From NCBI GenBank assembly GCA_023415075.1, contig JAEZLU010000279.1, forward strand, positions 1 to 14,179: a stretch of 14,179 nt of DNA, in the 5' to 3' direction. The position numbers were made by a program, and so were the translations under genes. The notes beneath the pieces were generated by a model. It saw only the letters and a list, made by a program, of their open reading frames with translations, searched no databases and was not told the origin of the DNA. This DNA is from Bacillota bacterium. Lineage in GTDB: Bacteria; Bacillota; Negativicutes; Sporomusales; UBA7701. Below are positions 1 through 6,146 of this stretch, piece by piece (position 1 is the first letter of the stretch; each line of letters opens with the position of its first letter).

Positions 1-1
1 C

Positions 2-853
2 AGGGCCTACGGGCCGGGAGTCTCGGACGACAAGAGCGGTTTGGCGATGGCCCTGCACGCGCTGACAATCCTGAGGGACCTGGGCTTTAAAGATTATGAC
101 AAAATAACTTTGCTGATCAACCCGGACGAGGAGCGCAGCTCGCTGGAGTCGCGCGAGCTTATCATGGAGAAGGCCAAGGAGCATAAATACGCGATCGGCC
201 TGGAGCCGGGCATACCCGGCGACGCGGTGATGAACTGGCGCAAAGGCATCGGCCGGCTGACGATGGAGGTATCCGGCCGCAATGCCCACGCCGGCATCGA
301 GCCGGAGAAGGGCCGCAACGCCACGGTCGAGCTGGCCCACCAAATTCTCCAGCTATCTAATCTGGGGGACGCCAAGAAGATGACGACAGTCAACTGGACA
401 CTGCTGGACAAGACCAAGACGCCGGTCAACGTCATCCCCGACTATGCCTGGGCTCAGGCCGACATCCGGGTGCTTTACCCCGAGGAATTCGCCCGCATCG
501 TCAAGGATGCCGAACAGATCGCCAAGAAGCAGCTGGTGCCCGACACTAAGGTCAAGTTTGATCTGTTCAAGGGCCGGCCGCCGTTTGCCAAGAACGATAA
601 AACCGATGCCCTGGTCGGTCATCTGAAACAGATATATAATAACGAGCTCGGTCTGACGCTGTCGGTCGAGGGCTCGGGCGGCGGCTCCGACGCCAACTAC
701 GCCGCCATCGTCGGCGCTATCGCCATCGATGGGATGAGCATGGTGGGCGGCGGCGACCATACGCCTGAGGAGTATGTCGAGCTTGGCAGCATCGTGCCCC
801 GGCTGTACCTGCTGACGCGAATGATGATGGATATCGGCAGCGGCAAACTGTAA
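2..853 (+). CDS. M20-family metallopeptidase, glutamate carboxypeptidase (CPG2)-like, 5' truncated by the window
   Basis: Zinc-dependent exopeptidase of family M20, most like carboxypeptidase G2, probably releasing a C-terminal amino acid such as glutamate from a peptide or conjugate; the true substrate cannot be read from sequence. The frame is open from base 2, so the gene begins upstream and 283 residues are visible. The fragment opens with the metal-binding motif GPGVSDDKSG (bridging Asp at fragment residue 9). Then come NPDEE (catalytic and metal-binding Glu pair, residues 43-44), a GLEPG segment around residue 68, the dimerisation domain with the NAHAGIEPEKGRNA signature, and the late zinc-ligand His in GGGDHTPEEY (residue 253). 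The upstream HxD ligand motif lies outside the window. An in-frame TTG at 41 lies inside the conserved motif and is not the real start. A hairpin terminator follows directly, so this is the last gene of its transcript. Confidence 0.9.
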   Translation, partial: RAYGPGVSDDKSGLAMALHALTILRDLGFKDYDKITLLINPDEERSSLESRELIMEKAKEHKYAIGLEPGIPGDAVMNWRKGIGRLTMEVSGRNAHAGIEPEKGRNATVELAHQILQLSNLGDAKKMTTVNWTLLDKTKTPVNVIPDYAWAQADIRVLYPEEFARIVKDAEQIAKKQLVPDTKVKFDLFKGRPPFAKNDKTDALVGHLKQIYNNELGLTLSVEGSGGGSDANYAAIVGAIAIDGMSMVGGGDHTPEEYVELGSIVPRLYLLTRMMMDIGSGKL

Positions 854-865
854 TCGAGGCGTGAC

Positions 866-900
866 GAAGGCGCTTCCTGAAAGGGAGCGCCTTCATTCTT
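866..900 (+). terminator. Rho-independent terminator after the M20 peptidase
   Basis: The left arm 866-877 (GAAGGCGCTTCC) pairs with 883-894 (GGGAGCGCCTTC) around a TGAAA loop, with one G-T wobble. The T-rich tail is short (ATTCTT). It lies 12 bases after the stop codon. Confidence 0.75.
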
Positions 901-956
901 GGGCGGCAGGGGTTGGCAGGTAAGGGATAGAAAGGAAAAAGGAGGAGGCGTCGGCT

Positions 957-1538
957 ATGTGGATCCTAGGGCTGCTAGGTGGATTTATCGCCCTTCTGCT
1001 CTTTGTACCGGTGCGGCTTAGCCTGCGGCTTAAGGGCCCGGGCCGGCCGGCGTGGGCGGTTGGGGCCGCCTGGGCCGGGCTGGGGGCCGGCTGGAGTGAA
1101 AACGGCCGCTATTTCTTCGTCGGCCCGTTGCGACGGCCACTGGCGGCGAAGTCGCCGGGACCGGTCGACCAGGAGGACGGCGGCGAGCGAATCCGCCGGC
1201 TATGGCGGCAGGCCTCGGCCACACGGCGACGGGCCTTTGGCCGCTTGGCGGCCGCGGCCTGGAAGGCAAGCATTTTTTCGGCCCGCGGGACGGTCGTCTA
1301 CGGGTTTGCCGACCCGGCGCTGACGGCCTGGCTGCACGGCCTGTTATGCGCGTTGGGCCCGGGCGCTGATTTTTCGGCTGAAGCCGACTTCTCCCGGACA
1401 GGCTGGGACGGGGACCTTGAGGCCAGCTGTTCGCTGCGGCTCTGCCGGGTTTGGTGGCCGGCGGCCCGATTTGCGGCTGTCTACTGGCGGACGAGAAAAA
1501 GCGAGGGAGGCAAAAGGATATGTCAGGTGCAACTATAA
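957..1538 (+). CDS. DUF2953 domain protein (YtfI-like), 193 aa
   Basis: Protein of unknown biochemical function. The call rests on an N-terminal hydrophobic segment (residues 2-18, WILGLLGGFIALLLFVPV), the basic sequence RLSLRLKG just after it, and its position directly upstream of a GerW/YtfJ gene. The same pairing is ytfI-ytfJ in Bacillus. The N-terminal segment probably anchors it in the membrane with the rest soluble. The body is unusually rich in Arg, Ala, Gly and Trp. The ATG at 957 has a strong ribosome site (GGAGGAGG at 941-948, 8-base spacing). The 3' end overlaps the next gene by 19 bases and contains that gene's ribosome site, so the two are probably translationally coupled. A role in sporulation or germination is inferred only from the neighbour. 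Family membership is moderately sure because the domain is poorly conserved. Confidence 0.75.
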   Translation: MWILGLLGGFIALLLFVPVRLSLRLKGPGRPAWAVGAAWAGLGAGWSENGRYFFVGPLRRPLAAKSPGPVDQEDGGERIRRLWRQASATRRRAFGRLAAAAWKASIFSARGTVVYGFADPALTAWLHGLLCALGPGADFSAEADFSRTGWDGDLEASCSLRLCRVWWPAARFAAVYWRTRKSEGGKRICQVQL

Positions 1539-1888
1539 GCGAACCGATGGACGTTCTCTTCGGCCATCTGGAAAGCATGTTGAAGGCGAAAACGGTTTTC
1601 GGGGAGCCGATAACGGTCGGCGATGTCACCCTGATACCGGTGGTCGATATTACTTTCGGCGCCGCCTCGGGCGGGGCCCAGGAAAAAAGCGACCGCGGCC
1701 CGGCGGCCGGCGGCGGCGCCGGCGCCAGGGTAAACGCGGCGGCGGTGATTGTCGTCCGCCAGTCGCAGGTGCAGGTGATAAAGCTGAAGAACGCGGCCCC
1801 GCTTGAGCGGCTGCTGGAGTTCGTGCCGGAGATTCTGCAGTCGGTCAAAAAGGACAAGCCTACCGCCGATACGCCTGCGGAAGAGTAA
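1520..1888 (+). CDS. ytfJ: GerW/YtfJ family spore protein, 122 aa
   Basis: Member of the GerW (YtfJ) family, found in endospore formers; in Bacillus the protein is made in the forespore and affects germination. The conserved pattern is present: an N-terminal helix (PMDVLFGHLESMLKAKTVFGEPI, residues 9-31), then GDVTLIPVVDITFGAASGG, a flexible Gly-rich linker (GGGAGA), a hydrophobic strand (AAVIVVRQSQVQVIKL) and a C-terminal helix (LERLLEFVPEIL). At 122 residues it is somewhat shorter than the Bacillus protein. The ATG at 1520 is chosen because GGGAGG at 1505-1510 is correctly spaced and the family's conserved sequence begins just after it; an in-frame ATG at 1451 lies deep in the upstream gene and lacks support. 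It is the last gene of the DUF2953-gerW pair and is followed by a bidirectional terminator. Its presence is the main sign that the host makes spores. Confidence 0.88.
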   Translation: MSGATISEPMDVLFGHLESMLKAKTVFGEPITVGDVTLIPVVDITFGAASGGAQEKSDRGPAAGGGAGARVNAAAVIVVRQSQVQVIKLKNAAPLERLLEFVPEILQSVKKDKPTADTPAEE

Positions 1889-1931
1889 CGGCTAAGCCTG
1901 GCTGACCGGGGGCGCGGAAAAAACAAATAGA

Positions 1932-1969
1932 AAAAGACCTTCACCTATCATGAGCGGTGAAGGTCTTTT
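1932..1969. terminator. Bidirectional terminator between gerW and the convergent csgG-like gene
   Basis: A perfect 14-bp inverted repeat, AAAAGACCTTCACC (1932-1945) and GGTGAAGGTCTTTT (1956-1969), encloses a 10-base loop. The T-run is on the 3' side for either strand, so it can end both the plus-strand gerW transcript and the minus-strand gene that stops at 1980. Confidence 0.9.
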
Positions 1970-1979
1970 GCGTTTAAAG

Positions 1980-2921
1980 TTAAGGTCTTTGAATCATCAT
2001 GCCCTTGGTTACTGCGTTGGGGTCGCCGTTTATTACATCGCAGATCGCTAGCTTTTCGCGGACGCTCGAGACCTGCAGGCGGGCCACCTCGCTGACGGTT
2101 TCGTCAAGCACTTCGCCGGTGCTGGGATCGCGGATAATGTTGGCCGCGCCGACGATGAATTCCTGGCCGACGGCGACGCCTTCGCGGGCGCCACGGTTCA
2201 CGTAAACGCTGCCGTTCTGAACCATGACGACTTCGCCACGCCAGGGGATTTTCGGCAACTGGCCGATCATCCACTGAGTGCCCTGGGCGATGGCGTCTTC
2301 GACCGCTTTACCCATGTTGCTCTTTTGGAAGTTGCTGTAGGTGCCGCCCCAGCCGTGGCCGACGTAGCCGACGCCCATGCCGCTGGAGGTCGATTTGCCG
2401 ACGACACTTGTGGAGGCCAGCACCTGACCGGTGGTCGAGTCGATTATGTACATGGTTACGTTGATCTCGGCCTTGCCGCCGCTGGCGCCTACCACAACGC
2501 CGCCGATAGCGATACCGCCGCCGCTGTGGCCGGTATCCTGGGCATGGGTAATGACGCCCTTGACAAGGAGCTGAGCCGGGGTGAGCTGGCCGGTCACCGG
2601 CGTTTTTGCCCCCTGGGCGGTGCGGCCGGAACTGGCGAGGTCCTGTTCTTTCATGGCCTCGTTGCGCATATCGGTTTCGCCGAGAACGATGAAGCGGCCG
2701 GTCTGGTTCAGGACGTCGGTCATGATCGCGCCCCAGGCATCGCCCAGATTCCACTGGCCGGCCCAGTTGGAGCGGTTCTCGAACTTTACGACGCTGACGG
2801 TGTAGCGCAGCCCGCCTGTAGCCGGCGCCGCCTGGGCCGGTTGCGGCAGGGAAAACGCCAGCAGGAGAAAAGCGCAACCCACAAGCAAGGCCATGATTTT
2901 CCGGAACCCCTGTTTGAACAT
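1980..2921 (-). CDS. CsgG/HfaB-family exported protein with FlgT_C-like C-terminal domain, 313 aa
   Basis: Exported protein with a CsgG-like domain; E. coli CsgG forms the outer-membrane curli secretion pore. After a signal sequence (residues 1-31, likely cut after AQA) comes the CsgG-type core: YTVSVVKFENRS near residue 40, a helix ending in TGRFIVLGE, LLVKGVITHA, then a Gly-rich stretch (GGGIAIGGVVVGASGG) leading into the strand INVTMYIIDSTTGQVLAS. The last ~90 residues (RGEVVMVQNGSVYVNRGAREGV onward) look like the C-terminal domain of FlgT, with the GxVYVNxGxxxGVxxGQ pattern. The ATG at 2921 has a good ribosome site (GGGAGGT on the minus strand). The gene stands alone, without csgA, csgB, csgE or csgF nearby, so curli export is not implied. 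The signal peptide also contains LVGC (residues 13-16), a possible lipobox. The CsgG call is firm; the pore role is uncertain. Confidence 0.82.
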   Translation of the reverse strand: MFKQGFRKIMALLVGCAFLLLAFSLPQPAQAAPATGGLRYTVSVVKFENRSNWAGQWNLGDAWGAIMTDVLNQTGRFIVLGETDMRNEAMKEQDLASSGRTAQGAKTPVTGQLTPAQLLVKGVITHAQDTGHSGGGIAIGGVVVGASGGKAEINVTMYIIDSTTGQVLASTSVVGKSTSSGMGVGYVGHGWGGTYSNFQKSNMGKAVEDAIAQGTQWMIGQLPKIPWRGEVVMVQNGSVYVNRGAREGVAVGQEFIVGAANIIRDPSTGEVLDETVSEVARLQVSSVREKLAICDVINGDPNAVTKGMMIQRP

Positions 2922-3044
2922 TCAATTACCTCCCAAAGTTAATTTTCCTTATGTTATTGTTGTTCTACCTAAAACCCAAATTTCTTTGTTTTTCCAGAAA
3001 ATATATTTTGTTCCTATTAAAATTACTGTATGGAATTATTTTAC

Positions 3045-3074
3045 AGAAAAAACCGCAGCCATCTGGTTGCGGTT
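3045..3074 (-). terminator. Rho-independent terminator after rubrerythrin
   Basis: On the minus strand a 10-bp stem, formed by plus-strand AACCGCAGCC (3051-3060) and GGTTGCGGTT (3065-3074) with one wobble pair, has a 4-base loop and is followed by a run of T. It lies 12 bases past the rubrerythrin stop codon. Confidence 0.88.
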
Positions 3075-3086
3075 CCTAAAGGCAGG

Positions 3087-3581
3087 TCAATCGATTTTCT
3101 TGTAGGCTTGGGCCTTGGCGCCGCAGATCGGGCAGGCGCCGGGGATGCTGCCCTCGGCGATATGGCCGCAGACGATGCACAGGTAGACGTCGACCATTTC
3201 TTTCTTGTCCAGGCTGGCGAGCGCTTTTTGGTAAAGCTCGGCGTGGACTTTTTCGGCCTCGTTGGCCAGCTTGAACGAGCGGGTGGCCATGGCGTTATTT
3301 TCGGCTTCAGCCTCCTTGATGAAGGGCGGGTACATTTCGCGGAACTCGTAGGTTTCGCCGCTAATGGCGGCTTTGAGGTTGTCGGCGGTCGATTTAACGG
3401 CGCCCATTGCTTTGAGGTGGGCATGAGCATGAATTGTTTCAGCTTCGGCCGTGGCCCGGAACAGGCGGGCTACCTGAGGATGGCCTTCAAGATCAGCTTG
3501 CTTGGCGAAGGCGAGGTATTTGCGGTTAGCTTGGGATTCGCCGGCAAAAGCGGCAGCCAGGTTTTTTTCGGTGGCACTCAT
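3087..3581 (-). CDS. rbr: Rubrerythrin, 164 aa
   Basis: Non-haem iron peroxidase of anaerobes that reduces hydrogen peroxide in the cytoplasm, with electrons usually from NADH through rubredoxin-type carriers. The N-terminal ferritin-like four-helix domain has diiron ligands at Glu15 (FAGESQAN), Glu48/His51 (EAETIH) and Glu110/His113 (EAEKVH), with further Glu around 76-94. The C-terminal rubredoxin-like domain has two CxxC pairs, Cys135/138 and Cys150/153, in order after the diiron domain. It is a short form; the classical protein is about 190 residues. The ATG at 3581 is preferred over the in-frame TTG at 3596, because the ribosome site GGAGGT (3589-3594) lies between them with 7-base spacing. 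It has its own promoter, with a PerR-like palindrome over the -10 region, and its own terminator, so it is monocistronic. Confidence 0.95.
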   Translation of the reverse strand: MSATEKNLAAAFAGESQANRKYLAFAKQADLEGHPQVARLFRATAEAETIHAHAHLKAMGAVKSTADNLKAAISGETYEFREMYPPFIKEAEAENNAMATRSFKLANEAEKVHAELYQKALASLDKKEMVDVYLCIVCGHIAEGSIPGACPICGAKAQAYKKID

Positions 3582-3605
3582 GATATATACCTCCAAAGCT
3601 AGATT

Positions 3606-3620
3606 CTATAAATATTATCT
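3606..3620. promoter_or_regulatory. Candidate PerR-type operator at the rubrerythrin promoter
   Basis: The plus-strand 15-mer CTATAAATATTATCT matches the Bacillus PerR box TTATAATnATTATAA at 10 of 14 defined positions, nine of them in the central ATAATnATTAT (9 of 10). It covers the -10 box, where a repressor would block transcription. The match is imperfect and the region is AT-rich, so this stays a candidate. Confidence 0.4.
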
Positions 3621-3643
3621 ATCCAGAACTTTCCGCTTGTCAA
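3614..3643 (-). promoter_or_regulatory. Sigma-A-type promoter of rubrerythrin
   Basis: On the minus strand a perfect -35 TTGACA (3643-3638) is followed after 18 bases by a -10 GATAAT (3619-3614), about 33 bases upstream of the ATG. A PerR-like inverted repeat overlaps the -10 box. Confidence 0.7.
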
Positions 3644-3719
3644 TTGCTCTTCTACTAAATTTGTCAAATCTTCCATTATTATGGTGGAGTAGCAGGAGGG
3701 TTATGCAGATCCGCCCGGG

Positions 3720-3764
3720 AAAAAATACAAACAGCCTGCCTTATCTGCCGATAAAACAGGCTGT
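3720..3764 (-). terminator. Rho-independent terminator after speD
   Basis: A perfect 8-bp outer stem, ACAGCCTG (3731-3738) with CAGGCTGT (3757-3764), plus an inner TTAT/ATAA stem (3741-3744 with 3751-3754). On the minus strand it is followed by TTGTATTTTTT. It lies 14 bases beyond the speD stop codon. Confidence 0.85.
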
Positions 3765-3778
3765 GGTCTGGCGAAACT

Positions 3779-4234
3779 TTATCTGGCGCGAGACAGAAAG
3801 CTCAGCACCCGGGCGCCGGTGGTGCGGACGCGGCGGAGGGGGGTCATGCTAACCTTGACCTTGGGTTTCATGTCGCTCTCCGAGCCGAAATCGCCGCGCT
3901 TGATATTGGTGATTTTGGTTTTCTCGGGTTTGAGGAAGTTCTTGAGGATAGCCACCGCTTTGTCGGGGCGGCTGTGATCGCCGCAAGTGAAAACATCCAC
4001 GGCGGCATAACCCAGTTCAGGGTATGTATGGATGCTCATGTGACTTTCGGCTAACAGGGCTAAAGCTGTCAGACCTTGCGGTTCGAATTTGTAGTAGGAG
4101 AAGTCAAGTAGGGTCATGTTAGCTTCGCTCACAGCGGTGTGCATGGCGGCTTTGACAAACTCGAGGTCGTCGAGAGCCTCGAAGCTGCAACCGTACATGT
4201 CGACAGTGATGTGCTTGCCGATCACTTTCATCAT
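3779..4234 (-). CDS. speD: S-adenosylmethionine decarboxylase proenzyme, 151 aa
   Basis: Pyruvoyl enzyme that decarboxylates S-adenosylmethionine to supply aminopropyl groups for spermidine synthesis. The bacterial (SpeH-type) signature ESHMSIHTYPE is present: self-cleavage between Glu63 and Ser64 turns Ser64 into the pyruvoyl cofactor. His69 and Cys84 (in DVFTCGDH) match the processing and catalytic residues of the family. The N-terminus GKHITVDMYGC is also typical. The first of two adjacent ATG codons (4234) is taken, with AAAGGGG upstream; starting one codon later is equally possible. At 151 residues it is about 25 longer than the Bacillus enzyme, owing to a basic tail ending TTGARVLSFLSRAR. 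No speE (spermidine synthase) gene is in the window. It appears monocistronic, with a long, possibly structured leader and its own terminator. Confidence 0.95.
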   Translation of the reverse strand: MMKVIGKHITVDMYGCSFEALDDLEFVKAAMHTAVSEANMTLLDFSYYKFEPQGLTALALLAESHMSIHTYPELGYAAVDVFTCGDHSRPDKAVAILKNFLKPEKTKITNIKRGDFGSESDMKPKVKVSMTPLRRVRTTGARVLSFLSRAR

Positions 4235-4469
4235 ACATCGCCCCTTTACCAGGTATTGCCTATCCAGTAAAGCATCCGCTTTTCCGCAAAAACGGCCGAA
4301 TTTCCGGTCAATTTTGGTGAAAAGCGGGATTAAGCAGAAAGATTAGCAGTCTTCCTCCCTTTATTATATGCTTTATACAGTTTTTCATTATAAATCCCCA
4401 GGACAGGAATGTAAAGAGTAAAATATAAAATACTGAAAAATTTTTCAGGGCGGCGAAGAAGGGACTATC
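4235..4469. other. AT-rich divergent intergenic region between speD and fabK
   Basis: No gene is seen here. On the speD side, the minus-strand leader contains a 9-bp perfect inverted repeat (CCGCTTTTC at 4276-4284 with GAAAAGCGG at 4319-4327) enclosing further small stems. A minus-strand TATAAT (4368-4363) is a possible speD -10 element, but I find no good -35 for it. On the fabK side there is a perfect 16-bp palindrome, CTGAAAAATTTTTCAG, at 4433-4448, 21 bases upstream of the fabK -35 box. Confidence 0.55.
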
Positions 4470-4499
4470 TTGTCAGGGCCTGGCAGTCTATAGTAAAAT
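4470..4499 (+). promoter_or_regulatory. Probable promoter of fabK
   Basis: A -35 TTGTCA (4470-4475) and -10 TAAAAT (4494-4499) are separated by 18 bases, giving a leader of about 50 bases. The boxes match the sigma-A consensus at 5 of 6 positions each. Confidence 0.6.
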
Positions 4500-4556
4500 C
4501 TTGCCATACCCGCAAGTAAGTTTTCCAATATATATTATAGTAAGAGGTGATTGAGG

Positions 4557-5498
4557 ATGCATACTAAACTGACCGAACTACTAGGCATCGAATATCCGAT
4601 ACTGCAAGGCGGCATGGCCTGGGTTTCCGACGCCGGCCTGGCAACGGCCGTTTCCGCAGCCGGCGGCGCCGGGATAATTGCCAGCGGCGGCCGCGACGCC
4701 GCCTGGGTGCGGGCTGAGATCCGCCGGGCCAAGACGTTGACCGCCAAGCCATTTGGCGTCAACGTGCCCCTGCTGATGGCCAACCGCGACGAACTCATCG
4801 AGGTTATCTGCGAAGAGGGCGTAGCCTTTGTCACCCTAGGGGCCGGCAACCCTATTCCTTACTTCCCCAAGCTGGCCCAGGCCGGCATCAAGAAAATCGC
4901 CGTCGTTCCCAGCTCCCGCCTGGCTCAGCGAGTCGAGGCCAGCGGTGCCGACGCCATCGTCATCGAGGGCATGGAGGCCGGTGGCCATATCGGTGTCCTG
5001 ACGACCATGGCTCTCATGACCCAGGTTATTCCGCTGGTGTCGCTGCCGGTGGTGGCGGCCGGCGGCTTTGCCGACGGCCGGGGCCTGGCGGCGGCCCTCG
5101 TCATGGGGGCGGCCGGCGTCCAGTTCGGCACCCGCTTCATGGTGGCCGAGGAATGCCAGGTCCACCCCCGCTTCAAGGAGAAGCTGCTGGCGGCCGTCGA
5201 TACCGATACCACCGTGACCGGCTTCACCATCGGCCACAGCGTCCGCGGCCTCAAAAACGCCTTTACCGAGAAGTTCCTGGCACTTGAGCGTCAGGGCACG
5301 CCGGAAGACGAACTCAACCGGCTGGCTACCGGCACCAGCCGCCTGGCCTCCATCGACGGCGATGTCGAAAACGGCATGGTTCAGGCCGGCCAGAGCCTGC
5401 TGCCGCTCAAGAAGATCGAGCCGGTGGGCGATATCATCGCCGGAATAATGGCCGAAGCCGAAAAGGTGCTGGCAGCCGCGCCGACCCTTCTCAAATAG
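4557..5498 (+). CDS. fabK: Enoyl-ACP reductase II, FMN-dependent, 313 aa
   Basis: Flavoenzyme of the 2-nitropropane-dioxygenase/FabK family. FabK reduces trans-2-enoyl-ACP in the last step of each fatty-acid elongation cycle in the cytoplasm. The fold is a TIM barrel. The N-terminal YPILQGGMAWVS matches the FMN-binding start of FabK. EAGGHIG carries His144, at the position of the catalytic His of Streptococcus pneumoniae FabK. LPVVAAGGFADGRGLAAALVMGAAGVQFGTRF (residues 163-194) is the phosphate-binding end of the barrel. The length of 313 is normal for FabK. The ATG at 4557 is chosen over the in-frame TTG at 4551, because the ribosome site AGAGGTGA lies at 4543-4550 and would be too close to the TTG. 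No other fab genes adjoin it, so it has its own promoter rather than being inside a fatty-acid operon. The main alternative is a nitronate monooxygenase paralogue; the overall pattern favours FabK. Confidence 0.88.
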   Translation: MHTKLTELLGIEYPILQGGMAWVSDAGLATAVSAAGGAGIIASGGRDAAWVRAEIRRAKTLTAKPFGVNVPLLMANRDELIEVICEEGVAFVTLGAGNPIPYFPKLAQAGIKKIAVVPSSRLAQRVEASGADAIVIEGMEAGGHIGVLTTMALMTQVIPLVSLPVVAAGGFADGRGLAAALVMGAAGVQFGTRFMVAEECQVHPRFKEKLLAAVDTDTTVTGFTIGHSVRGLKNAFTEKFLALERQGTPEDELNRLATGTSRLASIDGDVENGMVQAGQSLLPLKKIEPVGDIIAGIMAEAEKVLAAAPTLLK

Positions 5499-5589
5499 CC
5501 TGGTTGGTTAAGTACATAGCGCCGCCGCTTCTGCGCCACAATATAAAGACCAGGCTGCGCCCAGCTATGCTTGTTTTTGCTCAGCCTGG
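5497..5589 (+). repeat. Set of alternative inverted repeats between fabK and the next gene
   Basis: AGCCTGGT (5497-5504) can pair with ACCAGGCT (5549-5556). The CCAGGCTG of that second arm (5551-5558) can instead pair with CAGCCTGG (5582-5589), so the two hairpins exclude each other. CATAGC (5515-5520) and GCTATG (5564-5569) are a further complementary pair. There is no T-run directly after a stem, so this is not a classical terminator. Confidence 0.45.
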
Positions 5590-5612
5590 GTTGCAGACTT
5601 GGGAGGCGGCCG

Positions 5613-6146
5613 ATGTTCACACTTCATCATGGGTTCTGGCTGTATTTCTTCTCCCGGCGACATCCCCAGGTATGGCAATTCGTCGCCGGGTCGATGCTGC
5701 CGGACTACGTTTATTTCGCTCTGCTGGCGCTGCTCGCAGCCAAGGGCGAGCTTAGGCTGGGCGATATTTTCGGCCTGTCGCCGACCGTCTTTATGACTTA
5801 TCTGCCCCAGTACCCCTGGGCGTTGCAGCTCGACCTGGCCGGCCATTCGGTCGTCTTCTGGGGGGCGGCCTTTCTGGCGGCGCTGGCGCCGGCCCTGAGC
5901 CGGGCCCAGGCCTTTATCGTCGGCTGGGGCAGCCATCTTTTGCTCGACGGGCTGACCCATGCCGCCCACGCCAACTTTTACCTCTATCCAATATCGCTGA
6001 TGGCGGTGCACAGTCCGGTCTCCTATTGGGAGCCGACCTACTTCGCCCGCGAATTCAAGCTTGTTAACGGCACGCTGATGGCCCTGACAGCGGCCTATCT
6101 TATCTTTCATTGGTGGAAAGGGCTACGGGAGGGGAACCGAAAATGA
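5613..6146 (+). CDS. Small membrane protein resembling metal-dependent hydrolases (DUF457/YdjM or zinc phospholipase C type), 177 aa
   Basis: I do not recognise a specific function. The protein has several hydrophobic segments (about residues 33-43, 79-95, 98-112 and 154-166). It also carries the spaced His/Asp pattern of membrane-bound metal-dependent hydrolases: His5-His6 at the N-terminus, GSMLPD (Asp31), GHS (His78) and GWGSHLLLDGLTH (His108, Asp112, His116). Such proteins are thought to bind a metal at the membrane face; the substrate is unknown. The ATG at 5613 is chosen because GGGAGGC (5601-5607) precedes it and the conserved His pair follows at once; the in-frame TTG-type start at 5571 has no support. 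It ends in an ATGA overlap with the rRNA methyltransferase gene, so the two are translationally coupled, and it probably shares the fabK transcript or a promoter in the 114-base gap before it. Confidence 0.6.
   Translation: MFTLHHGFWLYFFSRRHPQVWQFVAGSMLPDYVYFALLALLAAKGELRLGDIFGLSPTVFMTYLPQYPWALQLDLAGHSVVFWGAAFLAALAPALSRAQAFIVGWGSHLLLDGLTHAAHANFYLYPISLMAVHSPVSYWEPTYFAREFKLVNGTLMALTAAYLIFHWWKGLREGNRK

Noticed and set aside
1030..1944. A 304-codon antisense frame over DUF2953 and gerW
   Set aside because: Composition is Pro/Arg/Ser-rich shadow sequence, and it would run through the bidirectional terminator and both plus-strand genes.
1980..2921. Curli secretion system
   Set aside because: No csgA, csgB, csgE or csgF gene is in the window, and the protein has an added FlgT-like domain, so only the CsgG-family call is kept.
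2325..2942. Plus-strand 205-codon frame opposite the csgG-like gene
   Set aside because: The minus-strand gene has a signal peptide, family motifs and a good ribosome site; the plus-strand frame has none of these.
3582..3596. TTG start for rubrerythrin five codons upstream
   Set aside because: It would place the ribosome site inside the coding sequence; the ATG at 3581 has GGAGGT 7 bases upstream.
4551..4556. TTG start for fabK two codons upstream of the ATG
   Set aside because: It lies immediately against the ribosome site AGAGGTGA; the ATG at 4557 has proper spacing.
4557..5498. Nitronate monooxygenase instead of FabK
   Set aside because: Sister family and hard to separate fully, but the N-terminal start, EAGGHIG with His144 and the length fit FabK better.
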